64,000 nt of DNA from Streptomyces puniciscabiei. GTDB lineage: Bacteria > Actinomycetota > Actinomycetes > Streptomycetales > Streptomycetaceae. The notes under the pieces were generated by a model. That model made no database searches. It was not told where the DNA came from and was given only the letters and a program-made list of their open reading frames with translations. Position 1 is the stretch's first letter. Every line of letters starts with the position of its first letter. This document shows, in pieces, positions 52,152 through 61,305 of this stretch. The stretch is taken from assembly GCF_006715785.1 (NCBI RefSeq), contig NZ_VFNX01000001.1:2060501-2124500 (forward strand), read 5' to 3'. The position numbers and the translations under genes are program-made.

Positions 52152-53297
52152 TCACGGCTGACTGTCGCGGCGGGCCAGCAACCAGGGCTCGACCACGCCG
52201 AGTCCGCGCACCGGGCGCTGCCACATCGGCTGGAGCGCGAAGCGGTACTTCGGCGGCTCCTCGCCCTCCTTCTCGGCGGCCGCCGCGGCCTCGGCCGCCT
52301 CCGCCTCGGAAGCGGGCGCCTCACCGGTGCGGATCAGCTCCTCGGCGAAGGCGCTGTCCACCAGCACGGCGTCCCGGGGGGCTATCGACGTCAGCCGGGA
52401 GGCCAGGTTCACCGTCGTACCGAACACATCACCCATACGAGTGGTGACCGTGCCGAACGCCATGCCGACCCGCAGCTCCGGCATCGTCTCGTCGTTCGAC
52501 AGCGTCTCCACCAGCCGCAGCGCGATGTCCGCAGCCGTACCCGCGTCGTCCGCCGCGTACAGCACCTCGTCACCGAGGGTCTTGATGAGCCGGCCACCAC
52601 GCGCCGCCACCAGATCCGCCGCGGTGGTCTCGAAGGCCTCGACCAGTTCCCCGAGCTCCTCCTCCTCCATCCGGCGGGTCAGCCGGGTGAACCCGACCAG
52701 ATCGGCGAAGCCGACGGCGAGCCGCCGGTCCACCATCTCCTCGTCGTCCGCCGACTGCACGACCCGCCCGGCCGAGGCGGCGAGCTGGCGCCGCCACACA
52801 TAGACCAGGAACTCCTCCAGCTCGGGCAGGAGCAGCTCGACGATCGGGTACGTCACCTCGGTGCGGGTCATCCCGGGCTCGGGCGGCTCGGTCAGGCCCT
52901 CCAGGAAGGAATCCATCTGCCACTCGGCCAAACGGGCGGTGGTCTGCCCGGTGGACCGGGCCACCTGCACCGCCATGGCCTCGCTGAGCAGCCCCGCCTC
53001 CACCAGACCCGCGAGCCGGCGCAGAGCCAGCACATCGGCCTCCGTCAGCGCCTTGGCCTGTCCGATGTCCGCGAAACCCATGGCCCGCCAGAACCGGGAC
53101 GCCAGCTCCATGGAGACACCGGCGCTGCGGGCCGCCTGGAACGGCGTGTAACGGCGCTCGGCGCCCAGGATGAGCTGTTCGAGGCGCAGGGCCAGCGGGT
53201 CCTCGCCGGGACCGGCGGCATGGGCGTCCCCCCGCTCCTGGGGAGGGTCCACCCGGCCGTCCGCGTCCGCGCCGGAGCCCGTGTCGTCGACGGTCAC
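52152..53297 (-). CDS. cya: Class III adenylate cyclase
   Basis: A protein of 381 residues, soluble. Residues about 40-130 form a helical N-terminal domain with an HTH-like stretch (YTPFQAARSAGVSMELASRF). The cyclase domain begins near residue 195: VGFADLVGFTRLTRRM with the metal Asp, RLIKTLGDEVLYAADD and FGTTVNLASRLTSIAPRDAV. It makes cAMP; the S. coelicolor Cya, same length and neighbours, is needed for normal germination. Start GTG 53297 has GGAAGGG upstream. Confidence 0.95.
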   Translation of the reverse strand: MTVDDTGSGADADGRVDPPQERGDAHAAGPGEDPLALRLEQLILGAERRYTPFQAARSAGVSMELASRFWRAMGFADIGQAKALTEADVLALRRLAGLVEAGLLSEAMAVQVARSTGQTTARLAEWQMDSFLEGLTEPPEPGMTRTEVTYPIVELLLPELEEFLVYVWRRQLAASAGRVVQSADDEEMVDRRLAVGFADLVGFTRLTRRMEEEELGELVEAFETTAADLVAARGGRLIKTLGDEVLYAADDAGTAADIALRLVETLSNDETMPELRVGMAFGTVTTRMGDVFGTTVNLASRLTSIAPRDAVLVDSAFAEELIRTGEAPASEAEAAEAAAAAEKEGEEPPKYRFALQPMWQRPVRGLGVVEPWLLARRDSQP

Positions 53298-53646
53298 GCC
53301 TGCTGCCCTTCCGATCTGCCGCGGTCAGGTATCGACCGGCCTCAACTCTACGGCAGGTGTGCGCCAGCTCACTCCGTTGGGTTCGGCCGCGGGTTCCCTT
53401 CCCGGTGCCGGGTGCGCGTGCGGGTGCCGCTGCCGGCCACCCCGGGGGCTGCCGCCCCCAGACCCCCGCATCGGGGCAGGTCCGGAGGCGCCCCCGCCGT
53501 CGCCGGCCGCGCGTCCGTCGTGGCCGGTCGCGCAGTTCCCCTCGCCCCCTACGGGGCGCTGCAGTGCAGGCGCGCTCGAAAGCACCGGCACCCCGCAAGC
53601 GCGGGCAAGCGACCCAACCCCCGCCCCGCACCGGCGCAGGGCACCG
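53298..53646. other. Gene-free interval between cya and birA
   Basis: The 349-base interval contains the dispersed repeat at 53530-53566 and short C- and G-rich palindromes. No reading frame has a credible start or composition. It carries the cya promoter region and the birA 3' end. Confidence 0.5.
53530..53566. repeat. Streptomyces dispersed repeat, second copy
   Basis: GCGCAGTTCCCCTCGCCCCC, then TACGGGGCGCTGCAGT. Same design as 3680-3714, with a hairpin of CGCCCC and GGGGCG. Confidence 0.6.
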
Positions 53647-54540
53647 TCACGCAGGCCGCAGGTGCACGATGTCCCCCGCCCCCACCGGCTCCTGCACGCC
53701 GGCCTCCGTCGCGATGACGAGACGCCCGTCCCCGTCGACCGCCACCGCCTCGCCCACGATCGAACGCTCCCCCGGCAACTCGGCCCGCACGGTGCGCCCC
53801 AGCGTCGCGCACCCCGCCGCGTACGCCTCCTGGAGCCCGCTCACCGACGGATCACCCCCGGCCGAGCGCCACCGCCCGTACCAGTCCTCCAGCGCCCGCA
53901 GCACCGCCCGCAGCAGCGGATCCCGGTCCGTGCTCACCGCACCCGCCAGCGCCAGCGACCCCGCCTGCGGCACCGGCAGCTCCTCCGCCCGCAGCGTGAC
54001 GTTGATGCCGACGCCGATGACCACACCGTCCGCACCGGCCCGCTCGGCGAGGATGCCCCCCGCCTTGCGCTCCTCTCCGCTCACGGTCACCAGCACGTCG
54101 TTCGGCCACTTCAGGGCCGTGTCCACGCCCGCCGCCCGGGCCAGCCCGGTCGCCACGGCGACACCCGTGAGCAGCGGCAGCCAGCCCCACCGGGCCACAG
54201 GCACCTCGGCGGGCCGCAGGTACACGGAGAAGAACAGGCCCGAGCGCGCCGGCGCCGTCCACCGGCGGTCCAGCCGCCCCTTGCCCGCGGTCTGCTCCTC
54301 CGCGACCAGCACCGCGCCCTCACCGGCCTGCCCCGCGGCGACCCGGGCGACCAGGTCCGAGTTGGTGGAGCCGGTGCGCTGCACCACGTCCACCGCGCTG
54401 TACAGGCTCCCCTCCCGGACCAGCCCGCGGCGCAGCGCCACGGTGTTCAGGGGCGGACGGTCCAGATCGGACCAGCGGCCGTCACCGGGACCACGGCTGT
54501 CATCGGAACGGCTGTCATCTGATGCATTGTGCGGCGTCAT
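53647..54540 (-). CDS. birA: Biotin-protein ligase
   Basis: A protein of 297 residues. It attaches biotin to carrier-domain lysines such as that of AccA2. The catalytic fold is visible: QRTGSTNSDLVARV, AEEQTAGKGRLDRRW (biotinyl-AMP loop), ALKWPNDVLVTVSGEERKAGG and GVVIGVGINV. There is no N-terminal winged helix, so it is a monofunctional ligase, not a repressor. TAGGGT lies seven bases before ATG 54540. It is divergent from pccB, the carboxylase subunit it supports. Confidence 0.93.
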   Translation of the reverse strand: MTPHNASDDSRSDDSRGPGDGRWSDLDRPPLNTVALRRGLVREGSLYSAVDVVQRTGSTNSDLVARVAAGQAGEGAVLVAEEQTAGKGRLDRRWTAPARSGLFFSVYLRPAEVPVARWGWLPLLTGVAVATGLARAAGVDTALKWPNDVLVTVSGEERKAGGILAERAGADGVVIGVGINVTLRAEELPVPQAGSLALAGAVSTDRDPLLRAVLRALEDWYGRWRSAGGDPSVSGLQEAYAAGCATLGRTVRAELPGERSIVGEAVAVDGDGRLVIATEAGVQEPVGAGDIVHLRPA

Positions 54541-54651
54541 GCAAGTCACCCTAGGTGTGGGAAACGCCGCACTGCCGACACCCAGGCCCAGCACTACTCT
54601 ACGGATGAGTAACCGTCCCCCCTTTTGAGCAGGCAGGGAGCCGCGATCCCG

Positions 54652-56253
54652 ATGTCCGAGCCGGAAGAGCGCCACGAGATCGACATCCACACGACCGCGG
54701 GCAAGCTCGCGGATCTGCAGCGCCGTATCCATGAGGCGACGCACGCCGGCTCGGAGCGCGCCGTCGAAAAGCAGCACGCGAAGGGCAAGCTGACGGCCCG
54801 TGAGCGGATCGAGCTCCTCCTCGACGAGGGTTCCTTCGTCGAGCTGGACGAGTTCGCCCGCCACCGTTCCACGAACTTCGGCCTGGAGAAGAACCGCCCC
54901 TACGGCGACGGCGTGGTCACCGGCTACGGAACCGTGGACGGCCGGCCGGTCGCCGTGTTCTCCCAGGACTTCACCGTCTTCGGCGGCGCCCTCGGCGAGG
55001 TCTACGGCCAGAAGATCGTCAAGGTCATGGACTTCGCGCTGAAGACCGGCTGCCCGGTCATCGGCATCAACGACTCCGGCGGCGCCCGCATCCAGGAAGG
55101 TGTGGCCTCGCTCGGCGCGTACGGCGAGATCTTCCGCCGCAACACCCATGCCTCGGGTGTGATCCCGCAGATCAGCCTGGTCGTCGGCCCCTGCGCGGGC
55201 GGCGCGGTCTACTCCCCGGCCATCACCGACTTCACGGTCATGGTCGACCAGACCTCGCACATGTTCATCACCGGCCCGGACGTCATCAAGACCGTCACCG
55301 GCGAGGACGTCGGCTTCGAGGAACTGGGCGGCGCCCGCACCCACAACGCGACCTCCGGTGTCGCCCACCACATGGCCGGCGACGAGAAGGACGCCATCGA
55401 GTACGTCAAGCAGCTGCTGTCGTACCTGCCGTCCAACAACCTCTCCGAGCCCCCGGCCTTCCCCGAGGAGGCCGACCTCACGGTCAACGACGAGGACCGC
55501 GAGCTGGACACCCTGGTCCCGGACAGCGCGAACCAGCCGTACGACATCCGCACGGTGGTCGAACACGTCCTGGACGACGCCGAGTTCTTCGAGACGCAGG
55601 CCCTGTTCGCGCCGAACATGGTCACCGGGTTCGGCCGGGTCGAGGGCCACCCGGTCGGTGTCGTCGCCAACCAGCCGATGCAGTTCGCCGGCTGCCTGGA
55701 CATCGACGCCTCCGAGAAGGCCGCCCGCTTCGTGCGCACCTGCGACGCCTTCAACGTCCCGGTGCTGACCTTCGTGGACGTCCCCGGCTTCCTGCCGGGC
55801 GTCGACCAGGAGCACACCGGCATCATCCGGCGCGGCGCCAAGCTGATCTACGCGTACGCCGAGGCCACCGTCCCGCTCATCACGGTCATCACCCGCAAGG
55901 CCTTCGGCGGCGCCTACGACGTCATGGGCTCCAAGCACCTGGGCGCCGACCTCAACCTGGCCTGGCCGACCGCCCAGATCGCCGTCATGGGCGCCCAGGG
56001 CGCGGTCAACATCCTGCACCGCCGCACCATCGCCGAGGCGGAGTCCGCCGGACAGGGTGAGGCCACCCGGGCCCGGCTGATCCAGGAGTACGAGGACACC
56101 CTCCTCAACCCCTACATCGCGGCCGAGCGCGGCTACATCGACGCCGTGATCATGCCGTCCGACACCCGCGCCCACATCGTCCGCGGCCTGCGTCAGCTGC
56201 GCACCAAGCGGGAATCCCTGCCTCCGAAGAAGCACGGCAACATCCCCCTGTAA
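54652..56253 (+). CDS. pccB: Propionyl-CoA carboxylase beta chain (carboxyltransferase)
   Basis: A protein of 533 residues. With AccA2 and PccE it carboxylates propionyl-CoA to methylmalonyl-CoA, the extender unit for polyketides and a step in odd-chain catabolism. The two crotonase-like halves carry [14 protein letters not shown] and [20 protein letters not shown]. Asp in [11 protein letters not shown] matches the residue known in S. coelicolor PccB to set propionyl over acetyl preference. ATG 54652 matches my memory of PccB; the AGGGAG site is about 12 bases upstream, longer than usual. Confidence 0.95.
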   Translation: MSEPEERHEIDIHTTAGKLADLQRRIHEATHAGSERAVEKQHAKGKLTARERIELLLDEGSFVELDEFARHRSTNFGLEKNRPYGDGVVTGYGTVDGRPVAVFSQDFTVFGGALGEVYGQKIVKVMDFALKTGCPVIGINDSGGARIQEGVASLGAYGEIFRRNTHASGVIPQISLVVGPCAGGAVYSPAITDFTVMVDQTSHMFITGPDVIKTVTGEDVGFEELGGARTHNATSGVAHHMAGDEKDAIEYVKQLLSYLPSNNLSEPPAFPEEADLTVNDEDRELDTLVPDSANQPYDIRTVVEHVLDDAEFFETQALFAPNMVTGFGRVEGHPVGVVANQPMQFAGCLDIDASEKAARFVRTCDAFNVPVLTFVDVPGFLPGVDQEHTGIIRRGAKLIYAYAEATVPLITVITRKAFGGAYDVMGSKHLGADLNLAWPTAQIAVMGAQGAVNILHRRTIAEAESAGQGEATRARLIQEYEDTLLNPYIAAERGYIDAVIMPSDTRAHIVRGLRQLRTKRESLPPKKHGNIPL

Positions 56254-56264
56254 AGGAGCCCGCT

Positions 56265-56474
56265 GTGACGATCAGAGTCGTACGGGGCAACCCGACCCCG
56301 GAGGAGCTGGCCGCCGCCCTGGCGGTGGTCCGCGCCCGCGCCGCGGCGGCAGCGGCAGCGCCGCCCGGCGCTCAGGGCCCGAGGGACGCGTGGTCCGACC
56401 CGAGCAGGATCGCCTCGGCCCGGCTTCCCCAGCCTGGGCCGGCGTCATGGACCCGCACCTACTGGCCAGGCTGA
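56265..56474 (+). CDS. pccE: Acyl-CoA carboxylase epsilon subunit
   Basis: A protein of 69 residues. GTG 56265 has AAGGAG six bases upstream and follows pccB by 11 bases. It begins TIRVVRGNPTPEELAAALAV, the mark of actinobacterial epsilon subunits, and ends with the conserved W-containing tail (SWTRTYWPG). The Ala-rich centre is typical. It binds the beta subunit and raises carboxylase activity. Confidence 0.92.
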   Translation: MTIRVVRGNPTPEELAAALAVVRARAAAAAAAPPGAQGPRDAWSDPSRIASARLPQPGPASWTRTYWPG

Positions 56475-56611
56475 GGGGTATCACCCTCAGGGGCGCGAGG
56501 CTGTACCGCTGTGCGGCTCCGCCGCGTGGGCGCACAGGGGAGCGAACACGGGCGCCAACTTGAGTACGTCTACTCAGGCGCCCTCCACGGCCGAGGCCGC
56601 ACGCTGGTGGC

Positions 56612-56740
56612 GTGCTGTGGTCAGACCCCGAAGACGAGCCGCCGGAGGACATGCGCGAAGCGCATGACATGCTCCGGCGGCTCGGCTTCCTCATGGCCCT
56701 GGCCATGATCCTGGCGATGCTGGTCATCGGCCTGAGATGA
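56612..56740 (+). CDS. Tiny single-helix membrane protein (42 residues)
   Basis: GTG 56612 opens a 42-codon frame. It begins [20 protein letters not shown], then LRRLGF and a Met-rich helix ([16 protein letters not shown]). CACGCT lies six bases before GTG, the spacing seen at other leaderless genes here. The acidic start and single helix resemble small Streptomyces membrane proteins encoded between pccE and maf. The next stop TGA (56738-56740) is inside a tandem duplication. Confidence 0.6.
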   Translation: MLWSDPEDEPPEDMREAHDMLRRLGFLMALAMILAMLVIGLR

Positions 56741-56766
56741 CTCGGCCTGCGATGACTCGGCCTGAG
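56737..56766. repeat. 15-bp tandem duplication across a stop codon
   Basis: ATGACTCGGCCTGCG at 56737-56751 and ATGACTCGGCCTGAG at 56752-56766. The first copy holds the TGA of the tiny membrane protein gene. Confidence 0.8.
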
Positions 56767-56796
56767 CAAGCGCGGCGCCGCCGCTACCCTGACCGC

Positions 56797-57414
56797 ATGA
56801 CTGCCAAGCCACGCCGCCGCTTGATCCTCGCCTCCCAGTCCCCCGCCCGCCTGGGCCTGCTGAAGCAGGCCGGCCTCTCACCGGAGGTGATCGTGAGCGG
56901 CGTCGACGAGGACGCCGTCACCGCCCCCACCCCGGCGGAGCTGGCACTCGCCCTGGCCGAGGCGAAGGCCTCGGTCGTGGCGGCGAAGCCGGAGGTGCAG
57001 GGCGCCCTGGTGATCGGCTGCGACTCGGTGCTGGAGCTGGACGGGCAGGCCCTCGGCAAGCCCGCCGACGCCGAGGAGGCGACCGCCCGCTGGAAGGCGA
57101 TGCGCGGGCGCGCCGGGACCCTCCAGACGGGGCACTGCATCTGGGACACGACCGCCAAGCGGTACGTGTCCGGGACCGCCTCCACCGTCGTCCGCTTCGG
57201 CGAACCGACCGACGAGGAGATCGCCGCGTACGTCGCCTCGGGCGAGCCCCTCTACGTCGCCGGCGCGTTCACCCTGGACGGCCTGTCGGCGCCGTTCATC
57301 GAGGGCATCGACGGCGACCACGGCAACGTGATCGGCATCAGCCTGCCCCTGGTGCGCAAGCTGCTGGCCGAACTGGGCGTCGGGATCACGGAGTTGTGGT
57401 CACCGGCCGAGTGA
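56797..57414 (+). CDS. maf: Maf-family nucleotide pyrophosphatase
   Basis: A protein of 205 residues. It hydrolyses nucleoside triphosphates, often non-canonical ones, to monophosphates; the family also affects septation. Signature [20 protein letters not shown], the [14 protein letters not shown] loop with catalytic Asp, [10 protein letters not shown] and the C-terminal [18 protein letters not shown] (56785-56790) lies six bases before ATG, with no ribosome binding site. The end overlaps the convergent membrane gene by 29 bases. Confidence 0.92.
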   Translation: MTAKPRRRLILASQSPARLGLLKQAGLSPEVIVSGVDEDAVTAPTPAELALALAEAKASVVAAKPEVQGALVIGCDSVLELDGQALGKPADAEEATARWKAMRGRAGTLQTGHCIWDTTAKRYVSGTASTVVRFGEPTDEEIAAYVASGEPLYVAGAFTLDGLSAPFIEGIDGDHGNVIGISLPLVRKLLAELGVGITELWSPAE

Positions 57415-57973
57415 CCTGGGCGGGCACGGCGTCCTGCGGCTCGTCGTCCCCGTCCTGGGGTTCGTCCGTACGGGGGGCCGGTACGGCCGCCGCATCCGGG
57501 GCCGTGGCCGGTTCGGGCCCGGCCTCGGCCTTCGGGTCACCGCCCTGCCCCGCGCCGCCGGGCCCGGCCGGCTCCGGCCCGCCGTCACGGTCGTACGTCA
57601 CCAGCAGCAGGACGATGAGGCCGAGGACCACCACCATGAACAGGAACGCGCTCACGCCGACCGGGCCCCACGTGAAGGCGCCCAGCAGGCCGTGGACGAC
57701 CGCCGCGCTGATCAGCAGGATCCGGCCGAAGCCCGCGGGGGCGCGGTCGCGCACGGCGACCAGGACGGCGACCAGCGCGCACAGCGCGAAGTAGAGGCCG
57801 AAGACGACGCCGCCGATCTTCGAGGACATCGACATCACGTGCGGATCGAGGCCGGCCAGCGACATCTTCTGCCGGTCGACGACCACTCCGAGGAACCAGT
57901 TCAGCGCCGCGATGAAGAACGCCTCCGCCAGGAGGACGATCGCCACGACCCATGCCACCGGTCTGCGCACCAC
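57386..57973 (-). CDS. Four-helix membrane protein, start uncertain
   Basis: Helices are [60 protein letters not shown] and [18 protein letters not shown], followed by an acidic, Pro/Ala-rich cytoplasmic tail of 60 residues. The frame stays open upstream to a TTG at 58114 with plausible coding up to RRWLESGWGP, but I find only GTG 57973 with a G-run before it. The true start may be farther upstream. A nine-codon frame with its own ATG (58032 to 58006, ending TAA) lies in the leader. No family recognised. Confidence 0.65.
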   Translation of the reverse strand: MVRRPVAWVVAIVLLAEAFFIAALNWFLGVVVDRQKMSLAGLDPHVMSMSSKIGGVVFGLYFALCALVAVLVAVRDRAPAGFGRILLISAAVVHGLLGAFTWGPVGVSAFLFMVVVLGLIVLLLVTYDRDGGPEPAGPGGAGQGGDPKAEAGPEPATAPDAAAVPAPRTDEPQDGDDEPQDAVPAQVTRPVTTTP

Positions 57974-58338
57974 CGGTCCCCACCCACTCTCGAGCCAGCG
58001 TCTTGTTACTGCAGGTACGTTCGAGTCGTCATGAACGCTACTAACGGGTAAACCGTGGGACAAGGGTTCGCGCGGCAGCAAAGAATCATTGGGCCATTCG
58101 TAGGGACTCGACAAAGAAACAGAGTGGGCCGCGGCACGCTCTCACAGAGACCTTGACCACATGACCGGGCTAGGGTTTTCCGGAGGACCCCTGCGTACAA
58201 CCGGTGCGACACGGGTTTTCGCCGGTCGAGCGAGCCTCGAATCACGCTCCGTGTGGGCAAGCTCACCATTGGGGATGGGTCGAAGTGCCGTGTCGGCAGT
58301 CCCTAAACTCGGCTTGTTTCAAGGAGGGAGCCTCAATC
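57974..58338. other. Divergent promoter region of accA2
   Basis: The 365-base interval lies between the membrane gene (minus) and accA2 (plus). A likely accA2 -10 is TAAACT at 58304-58309, about 30 bases before the start codon. I see no -35 of consensus form. Possible coding extension of the membrane gene to 58114 is noted in that entry. Confidence 0.45.
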
Positions 58339-60111
58339 GTGCGCAAGGTGCTCATCGCCAACCGTGGCGAAATCGCTGTCCGCGTGGCCCGGGCCTGCCG
58401 GGACGCCGGGATCGCGAGCGTGGCCGTCTACGCCGACCCGGACCGGGACGCTCTGCATGTCCGCGCCGCGGATGAGGCGTTCGCCCTGGGCGGTGACACC
58501 CCGGCCACCAGTTACCTGGTCATCGACAAGATCCTGAACGCCGCGCGCGAGTCCGGTGCGGACGCCGTCCATCCGGGCTACGGCTTCCTGTCGGAGAACG
58601 CCGACTTCGCGCAGGCGGTCCTGGACGCGGGCCTGATCTGGATCGGCCCGCCCCCGCAGGCCATCCGCGACCTGGGTGACAAGGTCGCAGCGCGGCACAT
58701 CGCCCAGCGTGCCGGCGCCCCCCTCGTGGCCGGCACCCCCGACCCGGTCTCCGGCGCCGAGGAGGTCGTCGCCTTCGCCGAGCAGCACGGTCTGCCCATC
58801 GCGATCAAGGCGGCCTTCGGTGGCGGCGGCCGCGGCCTGAAGGTCGCCCGGACCCTCGAAGAGGTCCCCGAGCTGTACGACTCGGCGGTCCGCGAGGCGG
58901 TCGCCGCCTTCGGCCGCGGCGAGTGCTTCGTCGAGCGCTACCTGGACCGCCCGCGCCACGTGGAGACCCAGTGCCTGGCGGACAAGCACGGCAACGTGGT
59001 CGTCGTCTCCACCCGTGACTGCTCGCTGCAGCGCCGCCACCAGAAGCTCGTGGAGGAGGCCCCCGCGCCCTTCCTGTCCGACGAGCAGGTCGCCGAGCTG
59101 TACCGCGCCTCCAAGGCCATCCTGAAGGAGGCCGGCTACGAGGGCGCCGGCACCTGCGAGTTCCTGGTCGGCCAGGACGGCACGATCTCCTTCCTGGAGG
59201 TCAACACCCGCCTCCAGGTCGAGCACCCGGTCACCGAGGAGGTCGCCGGAATCGACCTGGTGCGCGAGATGTTCCGCATCGCCGACGGCGAGGAGCTCGG
59301 CTACGACGACCCGGCGCTGCGCGGCCACTCCTTCGAGTTCCGCATCAACGGCGAGGACCCCGGCCGCAACTTCCTGCCGGCCCCGGGTACGGTCACCAGG
59401 TTCGACGCGCCGTCCGGCCCCGGTGTCCGCCTGGACGCGGGCGTGGAGTCCGGCAGCGTGATCGGCCCGGCGTGGGACTCCCTGCTGGCCAAGCTGATCG
59501 TGACGGGCCGTACCCGCAAGGAGGCCCTGGAGCGCGCCGCCCGCGCCCTGGACGAGTTCCAGGTGGAGGGCATGGCCACGGCGATCCCCTTCCACCGCGC
59601 GGTGGTCAGGGACCCGGCGTTCGCCCCCGAACTCACCGGCTCCGCCGACCCGTTCACGGTCCACACCCGCTGGATCGAGACCGAGTTCGTCAACGAGATC
59701 AAGCCGTTCGCCGCCCCCGCCGACGTCGAGGCGGAGGAGGAGACGGGCCGCGAGACGGTCGTCGTCGAGGTCGGCGGCAAGCGCCTGGAGGTCTCCCTCC
59801 CGTCCTCCCTCGGCATGTCCCTGGCCCGCACCGGCCTCGCGGCCGGCGCCAAGCCCAAGCGCCGCGCGGCCAAGAAGTCCGGCCCCGCCGCCTCCGGTGA
59901 CACCCTCGCCTCCCCGATGCAGGGCACGATCGTCAAGGTCGCGGTCGAGGAGGGCCAGGAGGTCAAGGAGGGCGACCTGGTCGTCGTCCTGGAGGCCATG
60001 AAGATGGAACAGCCCCTCAACGCCCACAAGGCGGGCACCATCAAGGGCCTCAGCGCGGAGGTCGGCGCGTCCGTCACCTCCGGCGCGGCGATCTGCGAGA
60101 TCAAGGACTGA
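58339..60111 (+). CDS. accA2: Acyl-CoA carboxylase alpha chain (biotin carboxylase plus carrier)
   Basis: A protein of 590 residues. Residues 1-110 are the pre-ATP-grasp part ([20 protein letters not shown]). ATP-grasp follows with [33 protein letters not shown] and the carboxylase C-terminal domain. After a linker, residues about 520-590 are the biotin carrier with EAMKMEQPL, whose Lys is biotinylated by BirA. It supplies carboxybiotin to PccB and probably AccB. GTG 58339 has AAGGAGG 11 bases upstream and agrees with the known 590-residue AccA2. Confidence 0.96.
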   Translation: MRKVLIANRGEIAVRVARACRDAGIASVAVYADPDRDALHVRAADEAFALGGDTPATSYLVIDKILNAARESGADAVHPGYGFLSENADFAQAVLDAGLIWIGPPPQAIRDLGDKVAARHIAQRAGAPLVAGTPDPVSGAEEVVAFAEQHGLPIAIKAAFGGGGRGLKVARTLEEVPELYDSAVREAVAAFGRGECFVERYLDRPRHVETQCLADKHGNVVVVSTRDCSLQRRHQKLVEEAPAPFLSDEQVAELYRASKAILKEAGYEGAGTCEFLVGQDGTISFLEVNTRLQVEHPVTEEVAGIDLVREMFRIADGEELGYDDPALRGHSFEFRINGEDPGRNFLPAPGTVTRFDAPSGPGVRLDAGVESGSVIGPAWDSLLAKLIVTGRTRKEALERAARALDEFQVEGMATAIPFHRAVVRDPAFAPELTGSADPFTVHTRWIETEFVNEIKPFAAPADVEAEEETGRETVVVEVGGKRLEVSLPSSLGMSLARTGLAAGAKPKRRAAKKSGPAASGDTLASPMQGTIVKVAVEEGQEVKEGDLVVVLEAMKMEQPLNAHKAGTIKGLSAEVGASVTSGAAICEIKD

Positions 60112-60132
60112 ACAGCCGTCGTACGACGGTGA

Positions 60133-60162
60133 GTCGGCCCCCGGTACCCGCCGGGGGCCGAC
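60133..60162. terminator. Bidirectional hairpin terminator
   Basis: A 12-bp stem (GTCGGCCCCCGG) with a six-base loop, between the accA2 stop and the convergent DeoR gene. Confidence 0.8.
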
Positions 60163-60203
60163 CCGTTTCCGGGTTCCGGGTTTGCGGCGCGGACGCCCGC
60201 CGG

Positions 60204-61139
60204 CTAACGCCGCCGCAGATCGGCGACGCGCCCCCGCTCGGCCCCCGCCGGCTGGTCCCCCAGCACTCCACGCAAACCACCTCCGGGGACGCCGCGCCTG
60301 GGCCCCGGCAGGGACGCGCGCCGCGCCGGGGCCTGCTCACCCCCCGGAGGGGCTCCGCTCGCCCCGGCCACGGCGATCTGCACCCCTTGGTCGGCAAGGG
60401 CCTGCAACTCGGTGGCCGCACGGTCGTCGTGAGGCGGGGGCTCGTCGGTGACGAGCCGCGTGATGAGGTCGGTCGGCACGGTCTGGAACATGGTGTCCGT
60501 GCCGAGCTTGGTGTGGTCCGCGAGGACCACGACCTCCGCGGCGGCCTGGACGAGGGCCCGGTCGACGGACGCCGAGAGCATGTTGGAGGTGGACAGCCCG
60601 CGCTCGGCCGTCAGACCGCTGCCCGACAGGAAGGCCTTGGACACCCGCAGCCCCTGCAGGGACTGCTCGGCACCGGAGCCCACGAGGGCGTAGTTGGAGC
60701 CGCGCAGGGTGCCGCCGGTCATCACGACCTCCACCCGGTTGGCATGGGCCAACGCCTGGGCGACCAGCAGGGAGTTGGTGACCACCGTCAGGCCGGGCAC
60801 CCGTGCGAGCCGGCGGGCCAGCTCCTGCGTGGTGGTACCCGCGCCGACCACGATGGCCTCGCCCTCTTCGACGAGGCCCGCCGCGAGGTCGGCGATGGCC
60901 GTCTTCTCGGCGGTCGCGAGATGGGACTTCTGCGGGAAGCCCGACTCGCGGGTGAAACCGCCCGGCAGTACCGCACCGCCGTGCCGGCGGTCGAGGAGTC
61001 CTTCTGCCTCCAGTGCCCGCACGTCCCGCCGTACGGTCACTTCGGAGGTCTGGACGACGCGGGCGAGCTCACGGAGCGACACGGCTCCGTTCGCTCGCAC
61101 CATTTCGAGGATCAATTGGCGACGTTCAGCAGCGAACAC
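60204..61139 (-). CDS. DeoR family transcriptional regulator
   Basis: A protein of 311 residues. The N-terminal HTH has the DeoR signature (SLRELARVVQTSEVTVRRDV, then RALEAEGLLDRRHGGAVL). The sugar-phosphate sensor domain spans residues about 75-235 (AIVVGAGTTTQELARRLARV, AEVVVLADHTKLGTD). After this the last 60 residues are a Gly/Ala/Arg/Pro-rich tail not usual in the family. TACTGT lies seven bases before GTG 61139. Targets are unknown; nucleoside or sugar-phosphate genes are typical. Confidence 0.9.
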   Translation of the reverse strand: MFAAERRQLILEMVRANGAVSLRELARVVQTSEVTVRRDVRALEAEGLLDRRHGGAVLPGGFTRESGFPQKSHLATAEKTAIADLAAGLVEEGEAIVVGAGTTTQELARRLARVPGLTVVTNSLLVAQALAHANRVEVVMTGGTLRGSNYALVGSGAEQSLQGLRVSKAFLSGSGLTAERGLSTSNMLSASVDRALVQAAAEVVVLADHTKLGTDTMFQTVPTDLITRLVTDEPPPHDDRAATELQALADQGVQIAVAGASGAPPGGEQAPARRASLPGPRRGVPGGGLRGVLGDQPAGAERGRVADLRRR

Positions 61140-61305
61140 GAAACTGACAGTAACCCCAGCGACCGTCTGGTTTCAGCAGTTTGCGCCGAATAACAGAAGT
61201 TGTTCGCATGGCAGGGCGGGAAGTGGTATAGGACCTAGTCGCCCCGCCTATGCCGTACGCACACGCGGCAACTCCCCGTGACCAGCGGGAAGTCGGATCC
61301 GGCCG

